Positions 11,301 to 19,431 of a DNA stretch of 64,000 nt are shown piece by piece. Position numbers and translations under genes: made by a program. The stretch is from JADJNY01 sp046349615 (lineage in GTDB: Bacteria; Planctomycetota; UBA1135; GCA-002686595). Numbering within the stretch: position 1 is the first letter of the stretch; the number at the start of each line of letters is the position of its first letter. Under the pieces are notes generated by a model that was given only the letters and a program-made list of their open reading frames with translations, was not told the DNA's origin and did no database searches. The stretch spans positions 136,530-200,529 of the forward strand of contig JAXMBZ010000007.1 in the NCBI GenBank assembly GCA_046349615.1. Direction: 5' to 3'.

Positions 11301-11960
11301 GTCGAGCGTCCACGCCTTCTCCCACTCGACGTGCAGCAGATCGTTCTTCGCGACCCAGTCCTCGGTGACGCCCGCGAGCGGATCCGCTCCGCCCGTCTCG
11401 TCGGCGACCGCGAGCTCGTTGCCGCCTTCCTTGCGGATGCGCTCGAGCCCCGCGGCGAGGTCGGGGTGCTCGGGATCGGTGGCGAGCGCCTCGCGCAGGA
11501 TCGCGCGCGCGGAGTGCCACGCGAGGTGGTCCATCTGCTCGTTCGCGAGCTTCAGGAGGCGCGAGACGTACTCGCGCCGCAGCGTGTCGAGGCGACGACG
11601 GAGCGGGTCCTGCTCGACGACGAAGCGCGCGAGCTCGTCGCGCACCTTCGTGAGCTCCGCGGGCTTCTCCTTGCGATGGCGCCACTCCTCGAGGAACCGG
11701 TCCGCGTAGCCGAGCGCCGCGTCGAGCTTCGACTGGGCGCGGTCGACGCCGGTGAGAGCCGCGAGCGCGCCGAGGTGGTCCGCCTCGCGCTCGAGCACGC
11801 GCTCGTAGCTCGCGCGCGCCTCGTCGAGCCGGCCCGCGGCCTCCGCGGCGCGGCCCTTCTCGAACCAGCGCGCGACGAAGTCCGATCCCGAGCCGGGCGA
11901 CGCGGAAGCGCAGAAGAGGGCGAGGAGCAGGGCGAGCGCGGGGAAGCGGGAGCGATGCAC
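8340..11960 (-). CDS. Large secreted multidomain protein: TPR, DUF1570 gluzincin-like, DUF1080-like and thioredoxin-like domains
   Basis: A 1206-residue protein beginning with a signal peptide (MHRSRFPALALLLALFCASA). Order of parts: TPR-like helices (about 30-120), a DUF1570-type metallopeptidase domain with FHEASHQF (zinc motif HExxH, about 318-322) and the following LNEGMASFFEG glutamate, a TPR-like stretch (about 480-530), a DUF1080/laminin-G-like sandwich (about 665-845, SLSAEIQLRADCRMAGLCFG), a TlpA/thioredoxin-like domain (about 885-985, VLLVFWTTYQEQHVPQLP) without a CxxC, and a C-terminal helical repeat. The GTG at 11960 is preferred because GGAGG lies 5 nt upstream and the signal peptide starts there. 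No partner gene is nearby. The role is unknown; extracellular peptidase activity is only inferred from the motif. Confidence 0.8.
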   Translation of the reverse strand: MHRSRFPALALLLALFCASASPGSGSDFVARWFEKGRAAEAAGRLDEARASYERVLEREADHLGALAALTGVDRAQSKLDAALGYADRFLEEWRHRKEKPAELTKVRDELARFVVEQDPLRRRLDTLRREYVSRLLKLANEQMDHLAWHSARAILREALATDPEHPDLAAGLERIRKEGGNELAVADETGGADPLAGVTEDWVAKNDLLHVEWEKAWTLDTEHYSVRTNAGYRVLKTAANAMEQVQVFYRQFHQYKTKGESIPKAGVWIFKNGEEYKTLGHQPVDWAAGHWDGTNVVTYDARSKNEGSLNDMLQTLFHEASHQFTSLAGGSSVPAWLNEGMASFFEGTRLLSNGRLDWNLVAPGRLYPLVDDLKGAKPHKLADVIQGRVDDYRVYYPWGWGIVYYLYNAEDANGRLLYRASMREYFQQYTNDKHLERFVDFFVTRPKVPGITTIEEFEKAFQAWILDLEAMDKGKLDAARRYEERGDKELALGDVERAIELYGRSLERDPGHPDVLWKLASVLETAKQGDRAAGVLRQWLAATALDAPADANGANAPANGAANAAAVLAKKREDALVRIARLDTSAKRLAELRAKFHVDALDLAGEYEKLGFGTMAATVLRGPATAEPPNAEAVRRYFAVCDRFHVSLERWRLLFDERTLAGFYGGGEKDFEVKDGAILAHIDVDPDVAARPSTGDKPAPNAPKERSFAFRRLFVDERPSGDWSLSAEIQLRADCRMAGLCFGKKQDGDFHGLVILPEGYVDLARFGTDGKPLVRTKTALKGEWHVLRLDVAGTRLVASLDGVEAVDYLFASRAELAGDFGLLAGTGNSAFREIKFLDFDPSLPRRTPIGRRAAAVDASVEKPERAPAGQKSYANQLPPLLRVERWIGTPPKDGDLDRLRGWPVLLVFWTTYQEQHVPQLPGIAKLAEKYAALSIPILLVSDDEPAALERFLADHPVPYPIGLNHVHAAFDDYAILAVQLPHAKLLGLDGRVVWEGNPDWQAQFGSLLDEPFDELVRKEKLAELAQAAKAVDDARAALARGEFARAAELAGPVAKLESAHPSVAAARTLLARLDREAEARVALSESFAKDGRLVQSVRALEELARLFPGSKAAVDAAATLEKRTKSGAWQTAKGLENKLRAAEQHLRSGALEKARTSVDGIVAKLDAKSDVWLAERARWLAKELAAAKDAKALLASYAQAFPGAIE

Positions 11961-12102
11961 GAGGTCCTCCGGGGCGGGACCAAGGTACCCGCGCACGGAC
12001 GCCCGGCAACCCGGTCGAGTGCCCGACCTCGCGCTCCTACGCAGCGCGTGCGGCGCGCGAACGTTCCCCGACGCGAGGCTCGCGATCCGAGGCCCCCGCG
12101 CC

Positions 12103-12108
12103 TATCCT
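12103..12108 (+). promoter_or_regulatory. -10-like hexamer, possible leaderless promoter
   Basis: TATCCT ends 9 nt before the ATG of the DHH phosphoesterase gene, and no Shine-Dalgarno sequence lies between them. One of seven TANNNT hexamers placed 6-9 nt before a start codon in this window. No convincing -35 element is visible. Confidence 0.45.
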
Positions 12109-12117
12109 CTCCGCCCC

Positions 12118-13086
12118 ATGTCCTCGGACCCGCTCACGATCCACTACCACCGCGACTTCGACGGAATGGTGTCCGCGGCGGTCCTCGCGTGGATGCTCGA
12201 GCGCAAGACGGGTGAGCGCCCGCTGTGGCGCAGCGTGAACTACGACCAGCGCGAGGACTGGCTCTCGTTCGAGGCCGGGAAGCGGTTCGCGATCGTCGAC
12301 TTCCACTTCCACCCGCGCGCCGAGTTCTGGTTCGACCACCACCCGACGACGTTCCTCACCGACGCGCTGCGCTCCGCCTACACGGCGAACGAGCGCTGGC
12401 GCTGGGACGAGACCTCGCCCTCGTGCCCGCCGATCATCCTGCGCCACGCGCAGGAGCACTGGGACCTCGGTCCGCCCGAGCGCTTCCGCGAGATGGCGCA
12501 CTGGTCGAACGTGATCGACGCCGCGCGCTTCGAATCCGTCGAGCAGGCCGTCTTCGGCGAGGATCCCGCCCTGCGCATCATGCGCGCGCTCACGGTCGCG
12601 CCGACGCCGGACTGGGTCGACACGATCGTCACGGGCATGGTCGACCTCGACCTCGGGGCCGTCGCCTCGCGGGGCGACGTCGAGAAGGCGTACCAGCGCG
12701 CCTCGAAGAACCGCGACCGCGCGCTCGAACAGTTCCCGCCGACGATCGCGTGGAAGAAGGACGCGGTCCTCCTCTACGACGCGTCGAGCGACAAGATCCG
12801 CCGCGAGCGCTTCGCCGCGTTCTACCACCACCCCGACATCCACTACTCCGTCGGCGTGATCCCGACGCGCTCGGGCTTCCACGTCAGCGCCGGCGAGAAC
12901 CCGTGGAACCCGCCGCCCGAACGCGCCGCGACGAACGGCGCGCACATCGGGACGATCATGGAGCGCTACGGCGGCGGCGGGCACAAGGCCGTCGGCGGCG
13001 CGAACCCGCCGAACCTCGCCGAGGCGCGCCGCGTCGCGGCGGAGATCGCGGACACGCTGCGCGCCGCGCTGCGCGGGGCGAGCTGA
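12118..13086 (+). CDS. DHH-superfamily phosphoesterase
   Basis: The 322-residue protein has the DHH family metal-binding motifs: IHYHRDFDGMVSA near residue 8 (HxDxDG-like), VDFHFHP (motif II), FDHHPTTF (the DHH motif itself) and, at the C-terminus, the DHHA1-type glycine signature RYGGGGHKAVGG. These enzymes hydrolyse phosphodiester or phosphoanhydride bonds in small nucleotides (nanoRNase, c-di-AMP phosphodiesterase and relatives); which substrate applies here cannot be told. The ATG at 12118 follows a TATCCT hexamer by 9 nt. rlmN starts 16 bp downstream, so the two are probably co-transcribed. The 157-bp gap upstream is shared with the divergent DUF1570 gene. Confidence 0.85.
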   Translation: MSSDPLTIHYHRDFDGMVSAAVLAWMLERKTGERPLWRSVNYDQREDWLSFEAGKRFAIVDFHFHPRAEFWFDHHPTTFLTDALRSAYTANERWRWDETSPSCPPIILRHAQEHWDLGPPERFREMAHWSNVIDAARFESVEQAVFGEDPALRIMRALTVAPTPDWVDTIVTGMVDLDLGAVASRGDVEKAYQRASKNRDRALEQFPPTIAWKKDAVLLYDASSDKIRRERFAAFYHHPDIHYSVGVIPTRSGFHVSAGENPWNPPPERAATNGAHIGTIMERYGGGGHKAVGGANPPNLAEARRVAAEIADTLRAALRGAS

Positions 13087-13102
13087 CGGCGGAGGCGCGC
13101 GC

Positions 13103-14194
13103 GTGGACGGCGCATCGAACGCGGAATCCGGAGCCGGCGCGCCCGCGTCGCTCTTCGCGCTCTCGAAGGACGCGCTCGCCGCGCGCGTCGTCGAGCTCGG
13201 CGGCAAGCCGTTCCACGCGAGGATCCTGCGCGAGAACGTGCTCGCGAAAGGCGAGCTCGACTACGCGCGGATGACGTCGCTCCCCGCCGCGCTGCGGGCG
13301 CGGCTCGAGGCGGAACTCCCCGTCTTCTCCGGCCGCGAGGTCGCGCGCACGAGCGCCGCGGACAAGACGACGAAGCTCCTGATCGAGTTCCCGCGCGACG
13401 CGCGGCGCGAGGTCTCCGTCGAGACGGTGCACATGCCGAGCCTCTGGGTCGGCGGCGACGGCGAGCACGTCCCCGGCGCGACGCTCTGCGTGTCGACGCA
13501 GGCGGGCTGCCCGATCGGCTGTCCGTTCTGCGCGTCGGGACAGCTCGGCCTCGCGCGCAACCTCGAGGCCCACGAGATCGTCGAGCAGTACGTGCGCGGC
13601 CGCGCGCTCGGCCCGCTCGCGCGCAGCGTCGTCATGGGCATGGGCGAGCCGCTCCTCAACTACGAGAACCTCTCGGCGGCGCTCGACGTCGTCCACGACG
13701 AGATGGGGCTCGGCGCGCGCAAGATCACCGTGTCGACGGTCGGCTTTCCCGAGCGCTTGAACAAGCTCGCGCCGAAGAAGCCGCGGTTCCAGCTCGCGAT
13801 CAGCCTGCACACGCCCTTCCAGGAGCAGCGCGACGTGCTCGTGCCCGCGATGAAGGGCGTCCCGATCGAGGACATCCTCGCCGCGGGCGACTTCTGGTTC
13901 GCGACGACGGGCCGCGAGATCACGTACGAGGTGATCCTGCTCGGCGGCGACAACGACACGCCGCTGCACGCGGAGCGCCTCGTGGCGCTCCTGCGCGGTC
14001 GGCGCTGCAGCGTGAACCTGATCCCGTTCAATCCCGTCGCGGGGAGCCCGTTCCGGCGGCCATCCCCCGAGCGCGTCGAGGACTTCCGCGCCGCGCTCGA
14101 GCACGGCGGCCTCGTCGCGACGGTGCGCTGGTCGCGCGGCGTCGAGAGCGACGCGGCGTGCGGGCAGCTGCGGCTGCGCAGCGCGAAGCCGTAG
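13103..14194 (+). CDS. rlmN: Radical SAM 23S rRNA/tRNA adenine-C2 methyltransferase (RlmN family)
   Basis: RlmN methylates C2 of A2503 in 23S rRNA, and A37 in some tRNAs. The 363-residue protein carries the radical-SAM cluster motif CX3CX2C (Cys136, Cys140, Cys143 in GCPIGCPFC), the SAM-binding VMGMGEPLLNY, and the methyl-carrying Cys353 in DAACGQL. Cys129 in CVSTQAGC corresponds to the second catalytic Cys. The GTG start at 13103 has a good Shine-Dalgarno, GGAGG at 13091-13095. Cfr-type resistance enzymes share the fold, but length, N-terminal helical domain and neighbourhood fit housekeeping RlmN. Confidence 0.9.
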   Translation: MDGASNAESGAGAPASLFALSKDALAARVVELGGKPFHARILRENVLAKGELDYARMTSLPAALRARLEAELPVFSGREVARTSAADKTTKLLIEFPRDARREVSVETVHMPSLWVGGDGEHVPGATLCVSTQAGCPIGCPFCASGQLGLARNLEAHEIVEQYVRGRALGPLARSVVMGMGEPLLNYENLSAALDVVHDEMGLGARKITVSTVGFPERLNKLAPKKPRFQLAISLHTPFQEQRDVLVPAMKGVPIEDILAAGDFWFATTGREITYEVILLGGDNDTPLHAERLVALLRGRRCSVNLIPFNPVAGSPFRRPSPERVEDFRAALEHGGLVATVRWSRGVESDAACGQLRLRSAKP

Positions 14195-14353
14195 CTCGAC
14201 GGAGCGCTGCGACTGCGCTCTCCCGGCGCTCGCCCTACGGAGAGCGGCGGCTGCGGGGCGTGGAGCGCGCCTCCTACGACTTCGCGTTCCCTGCAACGCC
14301 GCGGCGAGCCCCCGCAAGAGGACGCGTCCGGTATCCTCGTCGAAGGAAGCCCC

Positions 14354-15448
14354 ATGCACCCGCCCCCCGTCCTCGCCCTGCTCCCGGCGCTGCTCGCGCT
14401 CCCCGCGGCCGCGCAGACCGTCTCCGTCACGATCCCCGTCGCGCAGGACGCGACCGTCTACGCGCGCAACGGCATCAACTGCGGCGTTCCGAACGGCCCG
14501 GCGGCCAACGGCGCCGGCGAGTACCTGATCGCGGACTACGACACGTGCGCCGACGAATACGACGCGCGCGCGCTCGTCCAGTTCGACGTCGCGGCGGCCG
14601 TGCCCGCGGGTGCGACGATCACGAGCGCGCGCCTCCAACTCGTGGGACACCAGAGCGTCTTCGGCTGCTGCGGGCTGCACGCCTACGCGATCCTCGCGCC
14701 CTGGACGGAGGGCCCGAGCGATCCTCCGGGCTTCGAGTTCACCGGGAGCGCGCCGCAGGCAGGCGACGTGACGTGGGAGTACGCGAGCTATCCGAGCGTC
14801 CCCTGGCCCGGCGGCCCGCACGGCCCGCCGCACGGAGCGCAGGACGCGCTGCTCCTCCCGCCGCTGCCGGGACTGTGGACGTTCCCGAGCACGCCCGCGA
14901 TGGTGAGCCGCGCGCAGCAGTGGCTCGACCAGCCCGCGACGAACTTCGGGTGGATGCTCGAGTCGGACGACGTGCTGCGCATGGCGAGCCGCGAGAGCAC
15001 GACGAGCTTCGGCCCGCGCCTCGTCGTCGAGTACCTCCCTCCGTGCGGAGCGGTCGTGAACGAGTGCGTCGGCGTGCCGAACTCGACCGGTCAGGGTGCG
15101 ACGCTGGGCTGGAGCGGGAGCACGAGCGTCGCGCAGAACGCGTTCACGGTGACGCTCGCGGGCGGCGTGCCGAACAGCGCGGGCTTCTTCTTCTTCGGCC
15201 CCGACGCGCAGCAGATCCCTTGGGGCAACGGCGCGCTCTGCGTCGACGGCCATCTCTACCGCCTCCTGCCCGCGGTCGGCTTCACGCCGAGCGGCACGGC
15301 GCAGCGCGCGATCGACTTCCAGACCGGGCCCGCGAGCGTCGTCGCGCCCTATTCGACCTGGCGTTTCCAGTGCAAGTATCGCGACGTCGCCGCGGGCGGA
15401 GCCCTCTTCAACGCCTCCGACGCCCTGCGCGTCACGTTCTGCCCCTGA
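14354..15448 (+). CDS. Secreted DNRLRE-domain protein with planctomycete-type C-terminal module
   Basis: A 364-residue exported protein. The signal peptide is MHPPPVLALLPALLALPAAAQ. Residues about 22-230 form a DNRLRE/CBM96-type domain: VPVAQDATVYAR-like start, ALVQFDVAAAVPAGATITSARLQL, and PATNFGWML near the end. From about residue 237 comes a C-terminal module starting CVGVPNSTGQGA, with GNGALCVDG and STWRFQCKYRDVAAGG, ending in TFCP. A related module ends the next gene. DNRLRE domains are usually found in cell-surface carbohydrate-binding or adhesive proteins. A TATCCT hexamer lies 16 nt before the ATG. Substrate unknown. Confidence 0.7.
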   Translation: MHPPPVLALLPALLALPAAAQTVSVTIPVAQDATVYARNGINCGVPNGPAANGAGEYLIADYDTCADEYDARALVQFDVAAAVPAGATITSARLQLVGHQSVFGCCGLHAYAILAPWTEGPSDPPGFEFTGSAPQAGDVTWEYASYPSVPWPGGPHGPPHGAQDALLLPPLPGLWTFPSTPAMVSRAQQWLDQPATNFGWMLESDDVLRMASRESTTSFGPRLVVEYLPPCGAVVNECVGVPNSTGQGATLGWSGSTSVAQNAFTVTLAGGVPNSAGFFFFGPDAQQIPWGNGALCVDGHLYRLLPAVGFTPSGTAQRAIDFQTGPASVVAPYSTWRFQCKYRDVAAGGALFNASDALRVTFCP

Positions 15449-15454
15449 GCACCC

Positions 15455-15471
15455 GGGCCGCGCGGCGGCCC
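15455..15471 (+). terminator. GC stem-loop after the first DNRLRE gene
   Basis: GGGCCGC and GCGGCCC form a 7-bp stem with a 3-nt loop, 7 bp after the stop codon. No T-run follows, so it may only stabilise or pause the transcript before the second DNRLRE gene. Confidence 0.3.
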
Positions 15472-15534
15472 CCGAGGTTCCGGGGTAGACTCCCGGGAGC
15501 CGCGCTGCGCGGCGCCCGCCGCGGAACCCCGCTC

Positions 15535-16599
15535 ATGAAGCCCCTCCGGCACTCGATCGCCCTCCTCGTCCTCCTCGCCGCGCCCGCCGCCGCGGGAACC
15601 GTGACCCTCGCTCCGTCGCAGGACGCGACGCTCCACTCCGAGAGCGGCAGCCTCGCGAACGGCGCCGGGGACTACTTCTTCGCGGGCGAGACCGCCGTCG
15701 GCTCGAAGCGTCGCGCGCTCCTCCGCTTCGACGTCGCGAGCGCGATCCCCGCGGGCTCGACGATCGTGAGCGCGTCGCTCGTGCTCAACATGTCGCAGAC
15801 GGCGGCGGGACCGGTCGACGTGGCGCTCCACCGCGCGACGGCGAGTTGGAGCGAAGGAACCGCGGATCCGTCGGGGCAGGAAGGCTCCGGAGCGGCAGCG
15901 CATGCGGGCGACTGCACGTGGACCTTCCGCGTGTTCTCGACGACGCTCTGGACGACGGCCGGCGGCGATTTCGTCGCGACGCCGAGCGCCGTGCACACCG
16001 TCGACCAGGGCCCGGGCGACACGTGGACCTCGCTCGCGATGGCGAACGACGTGCAGGCGTGGTTGAACGACCCCGCGTCGAACTTCGGCTGGATCCTGCT
16101 CGGCGACGAGACGCAGCCCGTGACGGCGAAGCGCTTCGACAGCCGCACGAACCCGATCGTCGCGAACCGTCCGCAGCTCGTGATCGACTTCTCGCCGCCG
16201 CTCGTCCCGGCGAACTACTGCACGGCGACCGCGAACTCGACCGGCCTCCCCGGCCATCTCACCGCGCTCTCCGCGCCTTCGATCTCCACGGGGCCCTTCC
16301 AACTCCAGGCCTCGCAACTCCCGCCGAACACGATGTGCGCGTTCTTCTTCGGAAGCGAGCGCACCGAGACGCCGCTCGGAAACGGCAACCTGTGCGTCAC
16401 GGGCTCGATGTTCCGCCTCGGGACGTCCCAGGCGAGCCCGGCCGGCGTCGCCCTGCGCACCGCCGTGCTCACCGCACCGCCCGCGAACGTGATCACGCCG
16501 TTCTCGACGTGGTGCTTCCAAGCGCAGTACCGCAACGTCGCGGCGGGCGGCGCGGGCTTCAACCAGACCGACGGGCTCGCCCTCACCTTCCTCCCCTGA
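15535..16599 (+). CDS. Secreted DNRLRE-domain protein, paralogue of the preceding gene
   Basis: A 354-residue exported protein with signal peptide MKPLRHSIALLVLLAAPAAAG. The DNRLRE domain (about 21-222) shows APSQDATLHSESGSLANG, ALLRFDVASAIPAGSTIVSASLVL and ASNFGWILLG. The C-terminal module (about 228-354) starts NYCTATANSTGLPG, contains GNGNLCVTG and STWCFQAQYRNVAAGG, and ends TFLP. Both domains match the preceding protein, so the pair arose by duplication followed by divergence. The ATG is 86 bp after the neighbour's stop, with a TAGACT hexamer near 15486. A strong hairpin follows the gene. Confidence 0.7.
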   Translation: MKPLRHSIALLVLLAAPAAAGTVTLAPSQDATLHSESGSLANGAGDYFFAGETAVGSKRRALLRFDVASAIPAGSTIVSASLVLNMSQTAAGPVDVALHRATASWSEGTADPSGQEGSGAAAHAGDCTWTFRVFSTTLWTTAGGDFVATPSAVHTVDQGPGDTWTSLAMANDVQAWLNDPASNFGWILLGDETQPVTAKRFDSRTNPIVANRPQLVIDFSPPLVPANYCTATANSTGLPGHLTALSAPSISTGPFQLQASQLPPNTMCAFFFGSERTETPLGNGNLCVTGSMFRLGTSQASPAGVALRTAVLTAPPANVITPFSTWCFQAQYRNVAAGGAGFNQTDGLALTFLP

Positions 16600-16622
16600 C
16601 GGTGCTCCGCCCCGGAAACGAA

Positions 16623-16646
16623 GCCGCCCCCGGAGCCGGGGGCGGC
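16623..16646. terminator. Strong bidirectional stem-loop between convergent genes
   Basis: A perfect 10-bp stem, GCCGCCCCCG with CGGGGGCGGC, closes a 4-nt loop. It lies 23 bp after the DNRLRE stop and 25 bp before the end of the convergent transaminase gene. Short T-runs (GTTT on the plus side, CGTTT on the minus side) follow on both strands, consistent with a shared terminator. Confidence 0.65.
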
Positions 16647-16671
16647 CGCGTTTCGCACGGTCGGTCCGCGA

Positions 16672-17985
16672 CTACGCGCGCACCTTCGCGGGCAGGCAGC
16701 GCTCGAGCTTCGCGAGCGCGAGGTCGACGTCCGCCTTCTGCACGACGAACGGCAGGCGGAAGCGGATCGAGCGATCGCCGCACTGGATGCCGAGCAGCTT
16801 CTCGTCGCGCATGCGCTTGATCCACGCGTCGCGCGTGGCGACGTCCTTCAGCGTGAACGCGACGAGCGAGCCGAGGCCGCGCACGTTCGAGATCTCGCCG
16901 CGATCCTTCGCGAGCGCGCGCAGGCCCTGGACGAGGTACGCGCCCTGCTTCGCCACGTTCTCGTGCAGCTTCTCGCCGAGGATGATCTCGATGAACTGCT
17001 TGCTGCGCACCATGTCGGTGAGGCTGCCGCCCCACGTCGAGTTGATGCGACTCGGCTTGTGGAAGACGTTTTCGGGCACGTCGTCGACGCGCTTGTTCGC
17101 GTACAGCCCGCAGATCTGCGTCTTCTTGCCGAACGCGACGACGTCCGGCTCGACGCCGAGGTGCTGCCAGAGCCACGGCTTGCCCGAGCCGAAGAAGCCC
17201 GTCTGGACCTCGTCGAACACGAGCAGCGCGTCGTTCTCGTCCGCGTACTGGCGCAGGCGCTTCAAGAACTCGCCGCGGAAGTGGTTGTCGCCGCCCTCCG
17301 ACTGCATCGGCTCGATCAGGATGCACGCGACGCGCTTCTTGTAGCGCTGGAACGCGGCCTCGATCTCGCGGCACGAACGCGCTTCCTCGAGCGCGACGTC
17401 GTTCGCGATGCCGCCGTCGGCGTCGAACTCGATCGCGGGGTTGTGCACGCGCGGCCAGTCGAACTTCGGGAAGAGCGCGACCTTGTCGGTCTTCGTGTTC
17501 GTCACGGAGAGCGTGTAGCCCGAGCGCCCGTGGAAGGCCTGTTTGAAGTGCAGCACGACGAGCGACGCGCCGTCATCCGTCACCTTCTCCTTCTGCGCCT
17601 TCCAGTCGAACGCGACCTTCATCGCGTTCTCGACGGCGAGCGCGCCGCCCGAGATCCAGAAGTGGTAGGGATGCGACGGCGGCGTGACGCGCGTCGCGAA
17701 GGCCTCGACGAACTCGGCCTGGAGCTGCGTGTACAGGTCCGAGTTCGACGGGTTGTTCACCGCGGCCTTCGTGAGGTTCGCGAGGAACGCGGGCTCCGCC
17801 ATCTTCGGGTGGTTGTAGCCGATCGGCCACGACGCGAAGCACGTGAAGAAGTCGAGGTAGTCCGTCCCCGTGCGCGCGTCGTGGAGCCACGGACCGCGCG
17901 AGCGGTCGAGGTCGAGCACGAAGGGGTATCCATCCGCCAACTGGTGGCGCTTGAGCGTCTCGTGGACGTGCTTGGGGTCGATCAT
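16672..17985 (-). CDS. lat: L-lysine 6-transaminase
   Basis: A class III PLP aminotransferase of 437 residues. It fits the L-lysine epsilon-aminotransferase (LAT) family, which moves the epsilon-amino group of lysine to 2-oxoglutarate and gives 2-aminoadipate 6-semialdehyde. LAT-like features are FFTCFASWPIGYNHPK near residue 46, FHGRSGYTLSVTNT, EPMQSEGGDNHFR, LLVFDEVQTGFFGSG and the PLP-lysine segment AFGKKTQICG (Lys287 or Lys288). The ATG at 17985 overlaps the stop of the upstream aldehyde-dehydrogenase-like gene (ATGA). Lysine degradation normally continues with a semialdehyde dehydrogenase, so this pairing makes sense, although the partner looks catalytically dead. Confidence 0.88.
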   Translation of the reverse strand: MIDPKHVHETLKRHQLADGYPFVLDLDRSRGPWLHDARTGTDYLDFFTCFASWPIGYNHPKMAEPAFLANLTKAAVNNPSNSDLYTQLQAEFVEAFATRVTPPSHPYHFWISGGALAVENAMKVAFDWKAQKEKVTDDGASLVVLHFKQAFHGRSGYTLSVTNTKTDKVALFPKFDWPRVHNPAIEFDADGGIANDVALEEARSCREIEAAFQRYKKRVACILIEPMQSEGGDNHFRGEFLKRLRQYADENDALLVFDEVQTGFFGSGKPWLWQHLGVEPDVVAFGKKTQICGLYANKRVDDVPENVFHKPSRINSTWGGSLTDMVRSKQFIEIILGEKLHENVAKQGAYLVQGLRALAKDRGEISNVRGLGSLVAFTLKDVATRDAWIKRMRDEKLLGIQCGDRSIRFRLPFVVQKADVDLALAKLERCLPAKVRA

Positions 17986-19361
17986 GGCTGGGTCTCCGGG
18001 CTCGCGCGATCGATCGGGTCGACGCGCGGCGTGGGCCTCATCGGACGCGGGGCGGGGAGGCCTTGCGCGGCCGAGCGCGCGTCGAGGTCCTCGTCCCCGA
18101 CGGGGGAGGGATCGGCGGAAAGATCTTCCGCCAAGGGGTCCTGGTCGAGCGCGTGCGCGAGCTCCTCGGCGCGCGCATCGCTCTCGACGCGCGCGAGCCC
18201 CAGGAGCGGCGCGGGACGCCCGAGCCACGCGAGGCGCATGTGCTCCTCGACGTTCGTGAACACGACGGCGCGGGGCCCGGAGGCCTCGGACGCCGCATCG
18301 GGCCGGTCGCCCGGCGTGAAGATCGGCGTCGCACCCTCGTCGAGCCCGAGCTCGAACGCGCGGCGATGGTGCTCGACGAGCGCGGCGTCGAGGGCGCGCA
18401 GCGGCCGCGCGACGTCGGCGTTCGCGGCGAGCTCGGCGAGCAGCGCGGCCGTGAAGCTCGAGAGGCTCCGCTCGTGGCAGAGCACGCGGCCGATCGCGCC
18501 CGGAGCCTGACCCGAGAGCGCGTCGCGCCGGCCGAACGCACCGGCGACGACGGCGCGCGCCTCCGCGACGGGGTCGGCGGAGCGCCGCACGATGCGGCTC
18601 GTGTTGCGGAGCACGCGCAGCGAGCGCTCGACGCACGGCGGCTCGTCGACGCCCGCACCGAAGCCGCCGCGATCGCCGTCGTCCGCGTGGACGTCGTGGA
18701 GACGGCGCTCGAGCTCGCGCAACCGCGCGGAAGGACCCGACGCGGAGAGCCCGCGCACGCGCGGGTCGCGGAGCGCGTGCGCGAGCGTCTCGAAGCCGTC
18801 GTCGTGGAGCACCGCGATCGGCGCGTCGGCGGCGCCGGCGGCGATCGCTCGGGCGAGCGCGTCCGCGAGCATCGGCGCCGCGGGATCGGAGAGGAGCAGC
18901 ACCGAACGCCCGTGCGCGAGCAGCGCGACGACCTCGCGCGCGAGCGCGGCGTGGAGCTCGCTCCAATCGCGACGCACGAGCACCGTCCCGGCGCACGGCG
19001 CGAACACGCCGCCGAGGGCGCCGCGCCCCCCTTCGCGCACGCCGCCGTGGAGCGCGTCCGCGAGTTCGTCGCGCGCGTCGGACGCCTCTTCCGGCGTCCA
19101 CCCGAGCCGCGCCGCGAATCGCGCGTCGGGATCCGGGTCGGCGACGAAGCGCTGCAGCGCCGGAGCGAGTGCCGCGCGCCGCTCGGACGCCGAGCGCGCG
19201 CACCAGGTTCGTCCCGCGCGCTCGAGCGCTGCGAGCGCGGCGTCGACGTCGGCCGCGGAGGCGCGCGGGTATTCGGCCGACTCGTCCGCGCCGCACGCGA
19301 CCCGGAACGCATTCCCGCCGTGCGGAGGGGTCCAGGTTCCAGCGATCCAATGGGCGCGCAT
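17982..19361 (-). CDS. Aldehyde-dehydrogenase-like protein lacking the catalytic cysteine
   Basis: A 459-residue protein related to aldehyde dehydrogenases: MRAHWIAGTW opening, FAPCAGTVLVRRDW, ALLAHGRSVLLLSDPAAPMLADAL, AIAAGAADAPIAVLHDD, and the late ...PLLGLARVESDARAEELAHAL segment that matches the family C-terminal region. The active-site motif, normally GQxC, reads SGQAPGAIGRVLC: the cysteine position is proline. The upstream ELGG glutamate motif is also not recognisable. The protein therefore looks like a non-catalytic or repurposed ALDH. It is translationally coupled to lat by a 4-bp overlap. A role linked to lysine 6-semialdehyde is inferred from context only. Confidence 0.65.
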   Translation of the reverse strand: MRAHWIAGTWTPPHGGNAFRVACGADESAEYPRASAADVDAALAALERAGRTWCARSASERRAALAPALQRFVADPDPDARFAARLGWTPEEASDARDELADALHGGVREGGRGALGGVFAPCAGTVLVRRDWSELHAALAREVVALLAHGRSVLLLSDPAAPMLADALARAIAAGAADAPIAVLHDDGFETLAHALRDPRVRGLSASGPSARLRELERRLHDVHADDGDRGGFGAGVDEPPCVERSLRVLRNTSRIVRRSADPVAEARAVVAGAFGRRDALSGQAPGAIGRVLCHERSLSSFTAALLAELAANADVARPLRALDAALVEHHRRAFELGLDEGATPIFTPGDRPDAASEASGPRAVVFTNVEEHMRLAWLGRPAPLLGLARVESDARAEELAHALDQDPLAEDLSADPSPVGDEDLDARSAAQGLPAPRPMRPTPRVDPIDRASPETQP

Positions 19362-19431
19362 GACCGCAGCTCGGAAGTGCGTTCCGAGTCGGGTTATGCT
19401 AGGGATTTCGCCGCTCACGAACAAGAACGGC

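Noticed and set aside
14202..14220. GAGCGC...GCGCTC stem after rlmN as terminator
   Set aside because: Short stem with a 7-nt loop and no T-run; too weak to report.
19382..19400. Possible strong promoter for rnpA
   Set aside because: TATGCT resembles a -10 element, but no -35 at a suitable distance was found, so it is only mentioned with the gene.
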